DNA of 64,000 nucleotides, taken from assembly GCA_964475765.1 (NCBI GenBank), contig CAYYZH010000004.1, forward strand, positions 1 through 64,000, read 5' to 3'. Positions 42,052 to 50,600 of the stretch are shown piece by piece. The position numbers and the translations under genes were made by a program. This DNA is from Thermohalobaculum sp964475765 (GTDB lineage Bacteria > Pseudomonadota > Alphaproteobacteria > Rhodobacterales > Rhodobacteraceae). Under the pieces are notes generated by a model, which had not been told where the DNA came from, ran no database searches, and was given only the letters and a program-made list of their open reading frames with translations. Numbering within the stretch: the first letter of the stretch is position 1; each line of letters begins with the position of its first letter.

Positions 42052-42822
42052 TTAGGTTGGAAAGAAAGTCCGGAAGAATGCCGAGGCCAACCAGCCTGCG
42101 ATAAGGGCCACCAGGATCGACGCGATGCCGTAAAGTGCAGGGTAGTCTTGTGCGGACCGGTAAATGAAGCGACCCAGACCGGCGCGACGTACTTCAATGG
42201 TATCTGTGAACACATCCAGCACTTCGCGGTTCCGCGTCAGAAAAACGCGTGCGCGATAGTCACCTTCGATCAGGTTCGACGGCAGCTTTATCCGCGTCTC
42301 AAACACCCGGTCCTCGATGAAAGTCACGCTGTTGGGGAGAACCGAATACAGCCCCTCGCCCTCACGTATGCGGACCACAGCCTCGCGATACGCCTCTCGC
42401 TCGCCGACTTGCACCCATTTCGGGGCATCAATCAATCGGATGACGTGGCGAAGTCCGATGCGATAGCCGAGATCGTCAGTATTGCTGAGCGTTTCTGAAA
42501 GTGTGCCGCTTGATGCCACGGCGTAGAAACTCGGGGCCGCATCGATTTGCACGGCGCGACCCTTGATCCAGATGCCGAACTCTCGCTGCTTTTTCCGGAC
42601 TTCCACCGGAGCACTTGGCCCTGTGATCGCAACGATCACATCGAAAGGGCCAGGATCACCTTTATCCACGAAGATCCCGCCATGCACCAACAGCTCGGAT
42701 CCAGCAAAATCAGTTGTGAGCGAGACATTATGCTGGCTAAGGCCTGCAATAATGCGCTCTTCGGCCGCGGCAGACGTCGCCAGAAGACACAGAAAGAGGT
42801 ACAGAAGCAGCCGCACGATCAA
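42052..42822 (-). CDS. TIGR02186-family membrane protein
   Basis: A 256-residue protein with an N-terminal signal peptide (LLYLFLCLLATSAAAEE), a periplasmic beta domain starting GLSQHNVSLTTDFAGSELLV, and one C-terminal helix (YGIASILVALIAGWLAS). The family is regularly found next to TauE/SafE exporters and Blh-type enzymes, but its biochemical role is unproven. Its start overlaps the TauE/SafE stop as ATGA (42819-42822). Its stop lies 2 bp from that of the convergent metallo-hydrolase. Confidence 0.78.
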   Translation of the reverse strand: MIVRLLLYLFLCLLATSAAAEERIIAGLSQHNVSLTTDFAGSELLVHGGIFVDKGDPGPFDVIVAITGPSAPVEVRKKQREFGIWIKGRAVQIDAAPSFYAVASSGTLSETLSNTDDLGYRIGLRHVIRLIDAPKWVQVGEREAYREAVVRIREGEGLYSVLPNSVTFIEDRVFETRIKLPSNLIEGDYRARVFLTRNREVLDVFTDTIEVRRAGLGRFIYRSAQDYPALYGIASILVALIAGWLASAFFRTFFPT

Positions 42823-43733
42823 TGTCCGCCTCCGCCAAGCGAAAAGAACTCATCGGGCGTTGCGATCAGGTCGAATGCCAGTTTTCCGCACACTGCCAGA
42901 ACCAAAAGCGCGAGCAGGATCCGCATCTGCTCGGCTTTGAGGCGGGGCGCGACGCGCACCCCGATTTGTGTCCCGACAACGCCGCCAACGAGAAGGATCA
43001 CCGCTAATACTGCATCTACCGTGTGATTGGTGATCGCATGCATCAGGGTTGTGGCTCCGGTGACGAACATGATCTGGAAGAGCGATGTTCCCACGACCAC
43101 CGTTGTCGCCATGCCGAGAAGGTAGATCATGGCGGGGACCATGATAAAGCCGCCGCCCACACCCATGATGGCGGCCAGGATGCCAACGAATAGCCCGACA
43201 CCGAAAGGGGGAATAGCGCTGATATAGAGGTTCGACTGGCGGAACCTCATCTTGATCGGGAGCCCGTGCACCCAGCTGTGTCGTTTCCGACTTGGGCGGC
43301 GTACGCCCTTCTTGCTTTTCATCAGCGCGTTGATGCTCTCGATGAACATCAGCGAGCCGACGATCCCGAGAAAGACGACATAACATAGGGCAACCACCAG
43401 ATCGACCTGACCGAGTGCGCGCATTAAGGAAAAGAGCTGAACCCCAATCGCTGAGCCGACAAGGCCGCCTAGCAAAAGCACCAACCCCATCTTGAAGTCG
43501 ACCGTTCGACGCCGCCAATGCGCGAGAACACCGGAAAACGACGAAGCCACAATCTGATTAGCTTCTGTTGCCACCGCCACGGCCGGGGGGATGCCGATAA
43601 AGATCAACAGCGGTGTCATCAGGAAACCGCCGCCCACGCCAAATATGCCGGAGAGAAACCCAACTCCGCCACCTAGGCCAAGCAACACCAGAGCGTTGAC
43701 CGAGACTTCGGCAATCGGGAGGTAAATGTTCAT
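42819..43733 (-). CDS. TauE/SafE sulfite/anion exporter
   Basis: A 304-residue membrane protein with about eight helices and the duplicated TauE motif: GGGVGFLSGIFGVGGGFLMTPLL near the N-terminus and GILAAIMGVGGGFIMVPAMI in the middle (each read in part). The family exports sulfite, sulfonates or other anions. Next to a Blh-type persulfide dioxygenase, sulfite produced from sulfide is the likely cargo. The start at 43733 was chosen because a further 93 bp of open frame gives a non-hydrophobic extension. Confidence 0.85.
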   Translation of the reverse strand: MNIYLPIAEVSVNALVLLGLGGGVGFLSGIFGVGGGFLMTPLLIFIGIPPAVAVATEANQIVASSFSGVLAHWRRRTVDFKMGLVLLLGGLVGSAIGVQLFSLMRALGQVDLVVALCYVVFLGIVGSLMFIESINALMKSKKGVRRPSRKRHSWVHGLPIKMRFRQSNLYISAIPPFGVGLFVGILAAIMGVGGGFIMVPAMIYLLGMATTVVVGTSLFQIMFVTGATTLMHAITNHTVDAVLAVILLVGGVVGTQIGVRVAPRLKAEQMRILLALLVLAVCGKLAFDLIATPDEFFSLGGGGH

Positions 43734-43944
43734 GGACGCTTTCCGTAACCTGGCGCGGTGTAGCCCATGCTGCACTGCAAAGCCAGAGCCACCGATCTTG
43801 CTCAGATAGAGCCAGAAAGAGCCCAACAGCCGACCCGCACTTTGCGTCTAATCGCCTCCGATAGAATCAGAGCACATGTTGGAGGGCGCCACGCCGCGCA
43901 TCGGTTCAGAGAGACAATCAGGCATCATTGGCTCAGACACGTTT

Positions 43945-44631
43945 TTAGGGACATCCAGAGGCGGTCCAATCGGTTAGTGCAGCTTGAAAGCGCTTGGGGC
44001 TAATCTCTTCAACTCCGCCAAGCTTCAAGTACCCCTTCTCGCCAAGGTATTGTTCCACCTCTTCGCGCGTGAGCGCCTCGAACTCGATAGCGGCGAGCCG
44101 GTCAGCCACGGACCCTTCGGTTTGTCTAAGCCGGCACCTTGCTTCGGCCCGCCCGGCATAGGCATCCCCAAAATCGGGCACCTCTTTGATGACCACTGAG
44201 TAGTCGTCGATTGCCGCCTCAATCTTATCGGTCGCCAGGAGGACGTCCGCACGGTTGAAATGCGCATTCAGATAACCCGGCTGAAGACTGATTGCGCGGT
44301 CGTATTCTTTTAACGCGCGTTCATACTCCCGGAAATCAGCGTGACTATTGGCCTTATTATTGCGGGCCCGAGGATTTGACGGATCAAGCTTCACAGCTTC
44401 CCGATGATCGTCGAACGCTGCGATGTAGTTCCCCAACGCCGCGTAAGCGACAGCGCGATTGGAATAGGCCCATGAGGCGCGCCGGCCTTGCCATTCGCCG
44501 CTGTTGATCGCCTCGGTGCAGGCCGTCACGCGCAACCACCAATCGCTGTCCTGCGTACAGTCTTCGAGTACACCAGCTTGAACAGGACTGACGGATGCCC
44601 ATATAGCCAACAACGAAATCGCGGTTCTCAT
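43945..44631 (-). CDS. Secreted TPR protein, second of a tandem pair
   Basis: A 228-residue protein with a signal peptide (ISLLAIWASVSPVQAG), then about four TPR units (WAYSNRAVAYAALGNYIAAFDDH, ARNNKANSHADFREYERALKEYD, HFNRADVLLATDKIEAAIDDYS and so on). A C-terminal tail ends in TDWTASGCP. The tail follows LTREEVEQYLGEKGYL, which recalls a worn-down peptidoglycan-binding segment. It overlaps the upstream TPR gene by 4 bp. Both probably act in the periplasm as protein-protein scaffolds; no partner is evident. Confidence 0.72.
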   Translation of the reverse strand: MRTAISLLAIWASVSPVQAGVLEDCTQDSDWWLRVTACTEAINSGEWQGRRASWAYSNRAVAYAALGNYIAAFDDHREAVKLDPSNPRARNNKANSHADFREYERALKEYDRAISLQPGYLNAHFNRADVLLATDKIEAAIDDYSVVIKEVPDFGDAYAGRAEARCRLRQTEGSVADRLAAIEFEALTREEVEQYLGEKGYLKLGGVEEISPKRFQAALTDWTASGCP

Positions 44632-45335
44632 CGTTTGGCTCCGCATCCATCTCTGGTCCAGGCCCAGAGCGCCCTGCGTGACAGTTTTCCAAACTTGCCG
44701 TCGATAGGGCCGCTGTAGTGCCCGGCGCGCATAAGAAGTTCCTGCATCGTCATGACATCGAGCAGGCCGCTGCGGATGGCCGAGAGCCGGGCTTCTGCGG
44801 AGGTATTGATTCGGCTCAACTTGCAGTTTGCAGTTGCCAAGCCGATCTGGCTTCCGCGATGCCGAGGGTCGAGGCGAAGGGCCGTGCGATAGTCCGCAAG
44901 CGCCGCGTCATATGCCCCCATTTCCTCGTGATCGACCGCGCGGTTGTGCCATCCCGCAACATATGTCGGGTCGAGTTCGACAGCCGCCGTGTGGTCCGCC
45001 AGTGCGCGCGTCATGTCACCTAGCGCTGCGTGAGCGTTGCCACGGTTCGAATACGCTGCTGCGAGCTTGGGATCGATCTCAATGGCCTTTCCGTAGTCTT
45101 CTATTGCAGAGAGATATGATCCAAGAGCGGCATTCGCCAAACCCCGATTGTTGAATGCCCAAGCAAGGTTTGCCCCGGGCGAGGTGTTGTGCTTGATGAT
45201 GGCAGAGCATGCCACCTGAGCCTTAGCCGGTTGCTGAACATTTCGACAGGCGTCGACAGGGTCCGCACCGTAGCTCGCCATTGGTAAAAATAGGAGAGGC
45301 AAGAGCGTGGCCAGCAAAGCGAAACGTCCGAACAT
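44628..45335 (-). CDS. Secreted TPR protein with peptidoglycan-binding-like tail
   Basis: A 235-residue protein with a signal peptide (FALLATLLPLLFLPMASYGA), three clear TPR units between about residues 60 and 165 (for example WAFNNRGLANAALGSYLSAIEDY and SNRGNAHAALGDMTRALADH), and a C-terminal segment MRAGHYSGPIDGKFGKLSRRALWAW that looks like a peptidoglycan-binding domain 1 repeat. The start at 45335 was chosen at the signal peptide; the frame is open upstream without sense. It is coupled by ATGA overlap to a diverged paralogue. Confidence 0.74.
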   Translation of the reverse strand: MFGRFALLATLLPLLFLPMASYGADPVDACRNVQQPAKAQVACSAIIKHNTSPGANLAWAFNNRGLANAALGSYLSAIEDYGKAIEIDPKLAAAYSNRGNAHAALGDMTRALADHTAAVELDPTYVAGWHNRAVDHEEMGAYDAALADYRTALRLDPRHRGSQIGLATANCKLSRINTSAEARLSAIRSGLLDVMTMQELLMRAGHYSGPIDGKFGKLSRRALWAWTRDGCGAKR

Positions 45336-45488
45336 GTCCAGGTCAGCGTGATCTATGACTGCAAATTCTGGCAGAAATCTGGAGCTTTGGCGTTCAAGGC
45401 GTCCTCCCGAGCTTCTCAAAAGATAGTAGCATGAAGCAACGAGCAGCGCATAGGTTTGGCGGAGTTGGGCGAGTTGAATGAAAGCCCG

Positions 45489-45734
45489 TTATCGAGGTAG
45501 CCGACGACTTGGTCGAACGGCATAGTTTGTCCAAGCCGTAGCGCAATGCTCGACTTCGCCTCGTATCGCACCGCATGCGGTGTCTATCACGATCACTAAT
45601 GCCGACCATCCCGCTCGGGCGGCTATAGAGCGAGACGTGCGCCGCGACCTGTGGCAGCGCGCCGAGAAGGTCATTTCGGGATTGCCACCAGAAACGAAGT
45701 TTAGGACTTGAGACCCCCGGAACAGGACAACCAT
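45489..45734 (-). CDS. Small conserved-looking protein (81 aa), uncertain
   Basis: The segment QVLNFVSGGNPEMTFSARCH, later WSALVIVIDTACGAIRGEVEHC, recalls a widespread small family with the pattern N-x-x-x-GG-x-P-x-x-T-x-S-x-R followed by an I-D and an HC motif, found in phages and proteobacterial chromosomes. Its function is unknown. The short start at 45734 was chosen because the 75 residues upstream in the same frame (to 45959) show no such pattern. The ribosome site is weak, so this may be a decaying copy. Confidence 0.4.
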   Translation of the reverse strand: MVVLFRGSQVLNFVSGGNPEMTFSARCHRSRRTSRSIAARAGWSALVIVIDTACGAIRGEVEHCATAWTNYAVRPSRRLPR

Positions 45735-46026
45735 ACTGCATTCACATCCGCGGACGTCCTCGGGTAGCTCACGCGTAAGCAACTCAAACACTTTGGTTAA
45801 CGAACTCGGCACGGAAGAGGTTGGCACAATCGGACCCAACCTCGTTGCCTCCGCCCGCATGCGAAGTACTGCCATAACTGCCTCAACCAGTTCGCGGTGT
45901 CCCCGCGTCTCTTTGAGGCTGTGGATAACTCCTTCGCTCGACAGTTTGGTTGCAGGCACATGACAATCTCACGACATGAGGTCGCCAGGCGTGAACGTAA
46001 TTCTGGCCCGGCCAGTTGCGGCTGGA
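45735..46026. other. Stretch with no supported gene
   Basis: Between the small gene and the PhyH gene I see only short or unpatterned open frames on both strands. The segment 45336-45488 downstream of the small gene is likewise empty apart from the TPR gene's upstream region. No repeats or transposon ends were noticed; it could be remnant DNA. Confidence 0.4.
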
Positions 46027-46824
46027 TCAGGCGACTGCCTGGTTTGTGTTTGCCAGACGTACCAACGCATCTTCCGCGCAGCATTCGATCGGCGTGAAGT
46101 CCTGATGGGCCAACCACTCTTCGCGCGTCGGTTTACGGATGTAATTGGAGCAAGCGTTCAGCGTCAGATAAACGATCTTTCGCGGAAAGGGCGTGATATT
46201 TCCCGATGAGCCGTGGACGAGGTTGCCATCAAACATCAGCATTGAGCCGGGCTTGCCCGTCGGTGCAACAAGCCCGCCCTCGACACAAAGCCGCTCAACA
46301 GTTTCCTCCGGCTGCGTGTAAAGCGGAAACGATGTGGTTTGCGTGTCCTTATCGCTGTCCAACACGCCGTGCCTGTGAGAGCGCGGGATCAGCATCAGTG
46401 GGCCGTTGAACGGGAACACCTCGTCGAGGAACACCGAGATGTTCATTGCTCGCGGCTCCGGCATTCCGTCCTTCTCCAGCCAGTTTCCATAGTCCTGGTG
46501 CCATTGCCAGACATCGCCGGTAAACTTGGCCTTGGCGTTGATCTTATACTGGTGGAGATAGACGCCCTCCCCCCAAAGCTGCATCAGGGGATTGATCAGT
46601 CTGGGGTGTCGGCCCAGCAGATCGAAGGCTTCGTTGTAGCGGTGCACAGCGAACGCAGACCGCGGTGTACCGTCTTTCTCGAGATAAATTTCATCACGCT
46701 TGAGTGTAAAGACCCGGTCGGCCTCGCGCTTTAGAACCTCAACTTCGTCGTCGGAGAAGTAGTCCGGGATGAACAGCCAGCCTTCATCGCGAAGCTGCCC
46801 GAGTTGTTCTTGACTGAGGTTCAT
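46027..46824 (-). CDS. Phytanoyl-CoA dioxygenase family protein
   Basis: A 265-residue Fe(II)/2-oxoglutarate oxygenase. The iron ligands are in WHQDYGNW (HxD) and LVHGSSGN (distal His), and an arginine in FPRKIVYLTLNA could bind 2-oxoglutarate. The N-terminal EGWLFIPDYFSDDEVEVLKRE is typical of PhyH/EctD-type proteins. The substrate is unknown, and no ectoine genes are near. The start at 46824 has GGAGAAG upstream; a longer frame to 46908 is not supported. Confidence 0.82.
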   Translation of the reverse strand: MNLSQEQLGQLRDEGWLFIPDYFSDDEVEVLKREADRVFTLKRDEIYLEKDGTPRSAFAVHRYNEAFDLLGRHPRLINPLMQLWGEGVYLHQYKINAKAKFTGDVWQWHQDYGNWLEKDGMPEPRAMNISVFLDEVFPFNGPLMLIPRSHRHGVLDSDKDTQTTSFPLYTQPEETVERLCVEGGLVAPTGKPGSMLMFDGNLVHGSSGNITPFPRKIVYLTLNACSNYIRKPTREEWLAHQDFTPIECCAEDALVRLANTNQAVA

Positions 46825-46932
46825 GTTGCTTCTCCGACTGTATCCCTCGCTAAAGCACCTGGACCCTAGCAAGGCAGCAAACCGGATGCCATCCCAACGC
46901 TGACTCAAGACACCGTTTGGCGGAACGGTTAG

Positions 46933-48015
46933 CTATCGTGGGCTTTGCGTTAACCATCCCTGTGTTTCGGATGCCGCAACATCAACGATCATGTCCAGAT
47001 GGGCCTCATCGTCGTTAAGGCAGGGAACATAGTGGAAGTGCTCTCCTCCAGCATGTTCGAACGCTTCTTTGATTTCCTCGTTGATCTCTTCCAGCGTTTC
47101 GACACAATCTGACGAGAAGCCGGGTGCCATAATGGCGATGCGTTTGTGGCCTTCCTTCGCCAGTTTGGCGACGTATTCGACAGTGTATGGCTGTAGCCAT
47201 TCTTCTGGACCGAATCTCGACTGGAATGTCGTGTGCAGACCGTCCGCCCAGCCCAACTCTTCGCTCAGTAGCCGTGATGTCTTTTGACACTGACAGTGAT
47301 AGGGATCCCCCTTCTTGAAATAGCTTTCGGGCAGTCCGTGATAGGAGGCGACGAGGGCCGTCGGGCGTTCTGGTATATCCCCATAGGCCCGTTCCACTGA
47401 CAGCGCGAGTGCGGAAATGTATCGTGGATGATCATAGTAGGCCGGTACAGTTCTGATCGCAGGCTGCCAACGCAAATTCTGTAGCGTACGGAAAGCGTGA
47501 TCGTTCGCTGTTCCTGTCGTTGCAGCGGCATATTGTGGGTAGAGGGGGAAGAACAGGATACGCTCGCATCCCTGCTGCACCATTCGCCGAATGACACTGT
47601 CGGTTGATGGATTACCGTAGCGCATGCAGAAGTCGACCATCACATTGTCACCGTGCGCCGCCTTGAGCCGTGCCTTCAATTTGTCGGTTTGACTGCGCGT
47701 GATAGTCAAAAGAGGGCTTTCATCGCGATCGTTGTTCCATATCCCGCGATAGGCCTCGCCGGACGAGAACGGGCGTTTCGACAGTACAATGAGTTTAAGG
47801 ATCGGCTGCCACAGCCACGGCGACCATTCAATTACGCGCCGGTCTGATAAGAACTCGTCGAGATAGCGTCGCATCGACCAATAGTCGGTGCCATCCGGAG
47901 TCCCGAGGTTGGCCAGCAGAACGCCGACTTTGGCAGTTGGAACCGACGGGTGATCGGGCCCTGCATAACTCAGCCGTCCACGTCCGGGCCGGTCCTGGGC
48001 GGTCTGGTCCAGCAT
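46933..48015 (-). CDS. hemH: Ferrochelatase
   Basis: A 360-residue enzyme that inserts Fe2+ into protoporphyrin IX, the last step of haem synthesis. Blocks include VLLANLGTPDGTDYWS, MRYGNPS, FFPLYPQYAAATTGT, SYHGLPESYFKKGDPYHCQC with the catalytic His, and PGFSSDCVETLEEI with the active-site glutamate. The ATG at 48015 was chosen because GGAG lies about 8 nt upstream, whereas the ATG four codons earlier (48027) has no ribosome site. A 16-bp dyad lies upstream (48035-48050). It probably makes its own transcript. Confidence 0.93.
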   Translation of the reverse strand: MLDQTAQDRPGRGRLSYAGPDHPSVPTAKVGVLLANLGTPDGTDYWSMRRYLDEFLSDRRVIEWSPWLWQPILKLIVLSKRPFSSGEAYRGIWNNDRDESPLLTITRSQTDKLKARLKAAHGDNVMVDFCMRYGNPSTDSVIRRMVQQGCERILFFPLYPQYAAATTGTANDHAFRTLQNLRWQPAIRTVPAYYDHPRYISALALSVERAYGDIPERPTALVASYHGLPESYFKKGDPYHCQCQKTSRLLSEELGWADGLHTTFQSRFGPEEWLQPYTVEYVAKLAKEGHKRIAIMAPGFSSDCVETLEEINEEIKEAFEHAGGEHFHYVPCLNDDEAHLDMIVDVAASETQGWLTQSPR

Positions 48016-48034
48016 CACAATCTCCATCTGAATC

Positions 48035-48050
48035 TATTTATCGGTAAATA
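48035..48050. promoter_or_regulatory. 16-bp dyad in the hemH promoter
   Basis: TATTTA (48035-48040) and TAAATA (48045-48050) are perfect inverted arms around TCGG, lying 20-35 bp before the hemH start. AT-rich dyads at this position are common operators; it does not match the FnrL, RirA or Irr sites I know. Confidence 0.5.
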
Positions 48051-48244
48051 TCCCGCCTGCGTCTTTGGTCAAGTGCGGCGCGTGCGACCTCACCGTTGGC
48101 GTTCAAGCTGGCGAGTTCACTGAAAATTTAGGAGTTCTGGGGACAGTAAAATTGTGCCGGGGGATATCTGGGACATCGTGCGGACAGAAGGCCTGAACGC
48201 AAGGAAGGTGGCGCAAACAGGATCTACAGTGAAGGTGAGATACC

Positions 48245-48757
48245 ATGTCGACCGTATCCGGACTGGCAACGTCCAGCGGCGTCTCTTCGTTGCTGAATAT
48301 GAAACTCACAGACCAGAGTACGTCACGCGCCATGTTTGGCGAAAGGTCGGCGCTTTCGCTTAATCCTCCGAATGAAACCGACGAGAAACGAGAGGTTCGC
48401 GTTGTTTCAGGCGTGACATCGGGTAACCCGTCTCTTGATACCGATGTGAACGTGGCACGACAGGATCAGGTGAGTACCAGCCGAGCCGCAAGGTTTTTAC
48501 TCGCCGTTCAAGCGCTGAACTTTGATGAGAACACCGAAGTTCTGTCGTCGTCAAAGAAGGCCGAAATCATGCAGGCTGCACGCGAGATTTTCATGATTGA
48601 CGACGGTGTCCCCAAGCCCGTGCGTCCTGCTGTAGCGTTAGATAGTGTTCAGGCGCTCGCAAACTTGCGGGGTTCCCTGGAAGTCGTGAAGACCGACCAT
48701 TCACCCGAGCGATCGGCAACCTTGATGTCTACGGAGAGGTTGTTCGAGAACGCCTGA
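48245..48757 (+). CDS. Hypothetical protein
   Basis: A 170-residue soluble protein. A Ser/Thr-rich start (MSTVSGLATSSGVSSLL) is followed by a helical middle (TSRAARFLLAVQALNFDE, SSKKAEIMQAAREIFMID) and a second helical stretch (VALDSVQALANLRGSLEVV). No known family, signal peptide or membrane segment is recognised. AAGGTGAG precedes the ATG. It stands alone between the divergent hemH gene and a convergent methyltransferase gene. Confidence 0.55.
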   Translation: MSTVSGLATSSGVSSLLNMKLTDQSTSRAMFGERSALSLNPPNETDEKREVRVVSGVTSGNPSLDTDVNVARQDQVSTSRAARFLLAVQALNFDENTEVLSSSKKAEIMQAAREIFMIDDGVPKPVRPAVALDSVQALANLRGSLEVVKTDHSPERSATLMSTERLFENA

Positions 48758-48806
48758 GTTGGGTCATTGGGGCACGTCGCTACCGAACTCCCCTTTTGCG
48801 AGCTGG

Positions 48807-49739
48807 TCAGTCCTCTGATGAGTTGCGGAAGCCTGCAGTCTCGCCTGTACTTTGTTCGGTAGACCCAAGCGCGTCCGCAAGTCGTGCTTTTGCTGTGCCC
48901 GGACGTAGCGGCTGGGGCTGCCCCGCCGCTGGCGACCACCCCGTCAGAAACACGACATCAAAGGTTGCGGTGATACCGCCGGACTCGGAGGGAAAATTCG
49001 ACGCATAGATCTGCTCAACGGCCGCCAGCGTATCGCGCCGCAGCGTCTCTCTCCGACGGGCAGTCTGGATGTTCGTCTCGCCCATCAACCGGAGATCGTG
49101 CATCAGATCTTGTGCAGACTTGTAGGCAACGGTGTAACGCTCAACATCTGCAACTGGCATTGCAAAGCCGGCTCGTTGCAGGAGGCCGCCGAGATCGCGC
49201 ACCTCTGCCATCGGCGCGACCCGCGGACTGAGACCGCCGACTGTTTTCACCTCGGCTTCGGCAAAACTTGCCCTCAATTCGTTAAGGGTCTCTCCTCCGA
49301 AGAGCGCGGCGATCATCAATCCGTCAGGTTTGAGGGCGCGCCGCATTTGTATGAGGTGGCCGACGGGATCGTTGAGCGCGTGCATCTCGAGCGCTGAGAT
49401 CACGAGGTCTGCTTGGTGCTGGTCAAGCGCCAGTGTATCGATATCGTCAACATGCTCGGCGCCCGCTGCTTTCGCCATAGAGCTGGAAAGTTCGATCTGC
49501 TGGATCTTTGCGGCGCGGCCCGCAAGGGCCCGGGCGTGCACTCCGCCACCAGATCCGATTACGATCGCGCGCGTGAAGGGCCGGGTAACATCGGCTACTC
49601 TCTCGCCGATTTGCTCAGCAACATGCTGATGCAGGAATGCTCCCTTGTCGACAAACCCCAGCCGTACGGCCCGATCGCGCTGGATCTTCTGCTGACGCGA
49701 GTCAAACATTTCCTGTCTAGGCGGGGTGTTCACCTGCAT
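48807..49739 (-). CDS. NDUFAF5/BioC-type methyltransferase
   Basis: A 310-residue class I SAM-dependent methyltransferase. MFDSRQQKIQRDRAVRLG near the N-terminus is the hallmark of the NDUFAF5 group (FDR...RDRA), which in mitochondria modifies complex I; many alphaproteobacteria have this gene. The SAM-binding loop is AIVIGSGGGVHARAL, where the usual acid-rich GxGxG is retained as GSGGG. LDQHQADLVISALEMHALND follows. A start at 49709 (the Met of MFDSRQ) is an alternative, since no good ribosome site supports 49739. It is divergent from comF with only 48 bp between starts. Confidence 0.78.
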   Translation of the reverse strand: MQVNTPPRQEMFDSRQQKIQRDRAVRLGFVDKGAFLHQHVAEQIGERVADVTRPFTRAIVIGSGGGVHARALAGRAAKIQQIELSSSMAKAAGAEHVDDIDTLALDQHQADLVISALEMHALNDPVGHLIQMRRALKPDGLMIAALFGGETLNELRASFAEAEVKTVGGLSPRVAPMAEVRDLGGLLQRAGFAMPVADVERYTVAYKSAQDLMHDLRLMGETNIQTARRRETLRRDTLAAVEQIYASNFPSESGGITATFDVVFLTGWSPAAGQPQPLRPGTAKARLADALGSTEQSTGETAGFRNSSED

Positions 49740-49787
49740 GATCGCAGGATATAAACATCAGTGAGAGCGGGTGCGAGAGGAAAGCGT

Positions 49788-50600
49788 ATGCTTGCACGCG
49801 CCGATGCCCGGAATGCCTTGTCCAACGTCACGGGTTACCTCACCGAGGTCCTGTTCCCACCTGTTTGCCCGGTCTGCCGGGTTGAGGTCGGTGCGTCTGG
49901 ATCGCTTTGCCCCGAGTGCTGGACCAAGGTGGCGTTTCTCAGTCAACCCGCCTGCGGGACATGCGGGCGACCGGTATTGGGTGCGTCCGCCGTTGAACCA
50001 GAGCTTGTTTGCGACGACTGTTTCGGCAACCCTCGGAACTGGTCTCGCGCGGCGGCAGCAATCAGATACGAGGGCGTCGGCCGGAGCCTTGTGCTCTCGC
50101 TCAAGCATGGCGATCGGCTGGATATCGTGCCGATGCTGTCGGCATGGATGCTTCGTGTGGGAGGTGATCTTGTCGCCGATGCTGATCTGATAACACCTGT
50201 ACCATTGCATTGGACGCGGCTTTTGAAGCGCCGGTACAATCAATCGGCAGAGTTGGCACGGTACATCTCCACCAAAGCAGGGGCGCAGGCAAAGTTCACG
50301 CCTCGGATTCTCGCTCGCGCTCGCCGAACCCCGAGCCAGGATGGCAAGGATCGCGTGGCGCGGACTGCGAATCTCAAAGGTGCGTTGACCGGAGGTTCGC
50401 AGGCCGCCCGTATTGAGGGGAAGCGGGTGTTGTTGGTGGATGACGTGTTCACGACTGGCGCATCGCTGACAGAGTGCACCAAAATTTGTCTGGCGCTCGG
50501 AGCAAGCGCCGTGGATGTTCTGGTTCTGGCACTGGTGATCAGGGAAGAAAGGTTCTACTTCCCGGATGATGTTGAGGAGCAAGAACATGAACTCGGTTGA
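49788..50600 (+). CDS. comF: ComF family phosphoribosyltransferase-like protein
   Basis: A 270-residue protein. An N-terminal zinc-ribbon-like region has paired cysteines (CPVC, CPEC, CGTC, CDDC), the middle has YNQSAELARYI and the C-terminal PRPP-binding loop is VLLVDDVFTTGASL. ComF proteins aid DNA uptake in competent bacteria, but are widespread in species not known to be competent. The start at 49788 has AGGAAAG upstream; an earlier in-frame GTG at 49761 lacks one. It overlaps grxC by 14 bp. Confidence 0.88.
   Translation: MLARADARNALSNVTGYLTEVLFPPVCPVCRVEVGASGSLCPECWTKVAFLSQPACGTCGRPVLGASAVEPELVCDDCFGNPRNWSRAAAAIRYEGVGRSLVLSLKHGDRLDIVPMLSAWMLRVGGDLVADADLITPVPLHWTRLLKRRYNQSAELARYISTKAGAQAKFTPRILARARRTPSQDGKDRVARTANLKGALTGGSQAARIEGKRVLLVDDVFTTGASLTECTKICLALGASAVDVLVLALVIREERFYFPDDVEEQEHELG

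Noticed and set aside
45394..45741. Alternative minus-strand frame over the small 45489 gene
   Set aside because: It contains no recognisable motif, whereas the other phase carries the GG-x-P...HC pattern. Still, confidence in either is low.
48085..48120. GTTC pair between hemH and the hypothetical gene
   Set aside because: The spacing is 10 bases, outside the GTTC-N7-GTTC consensus.
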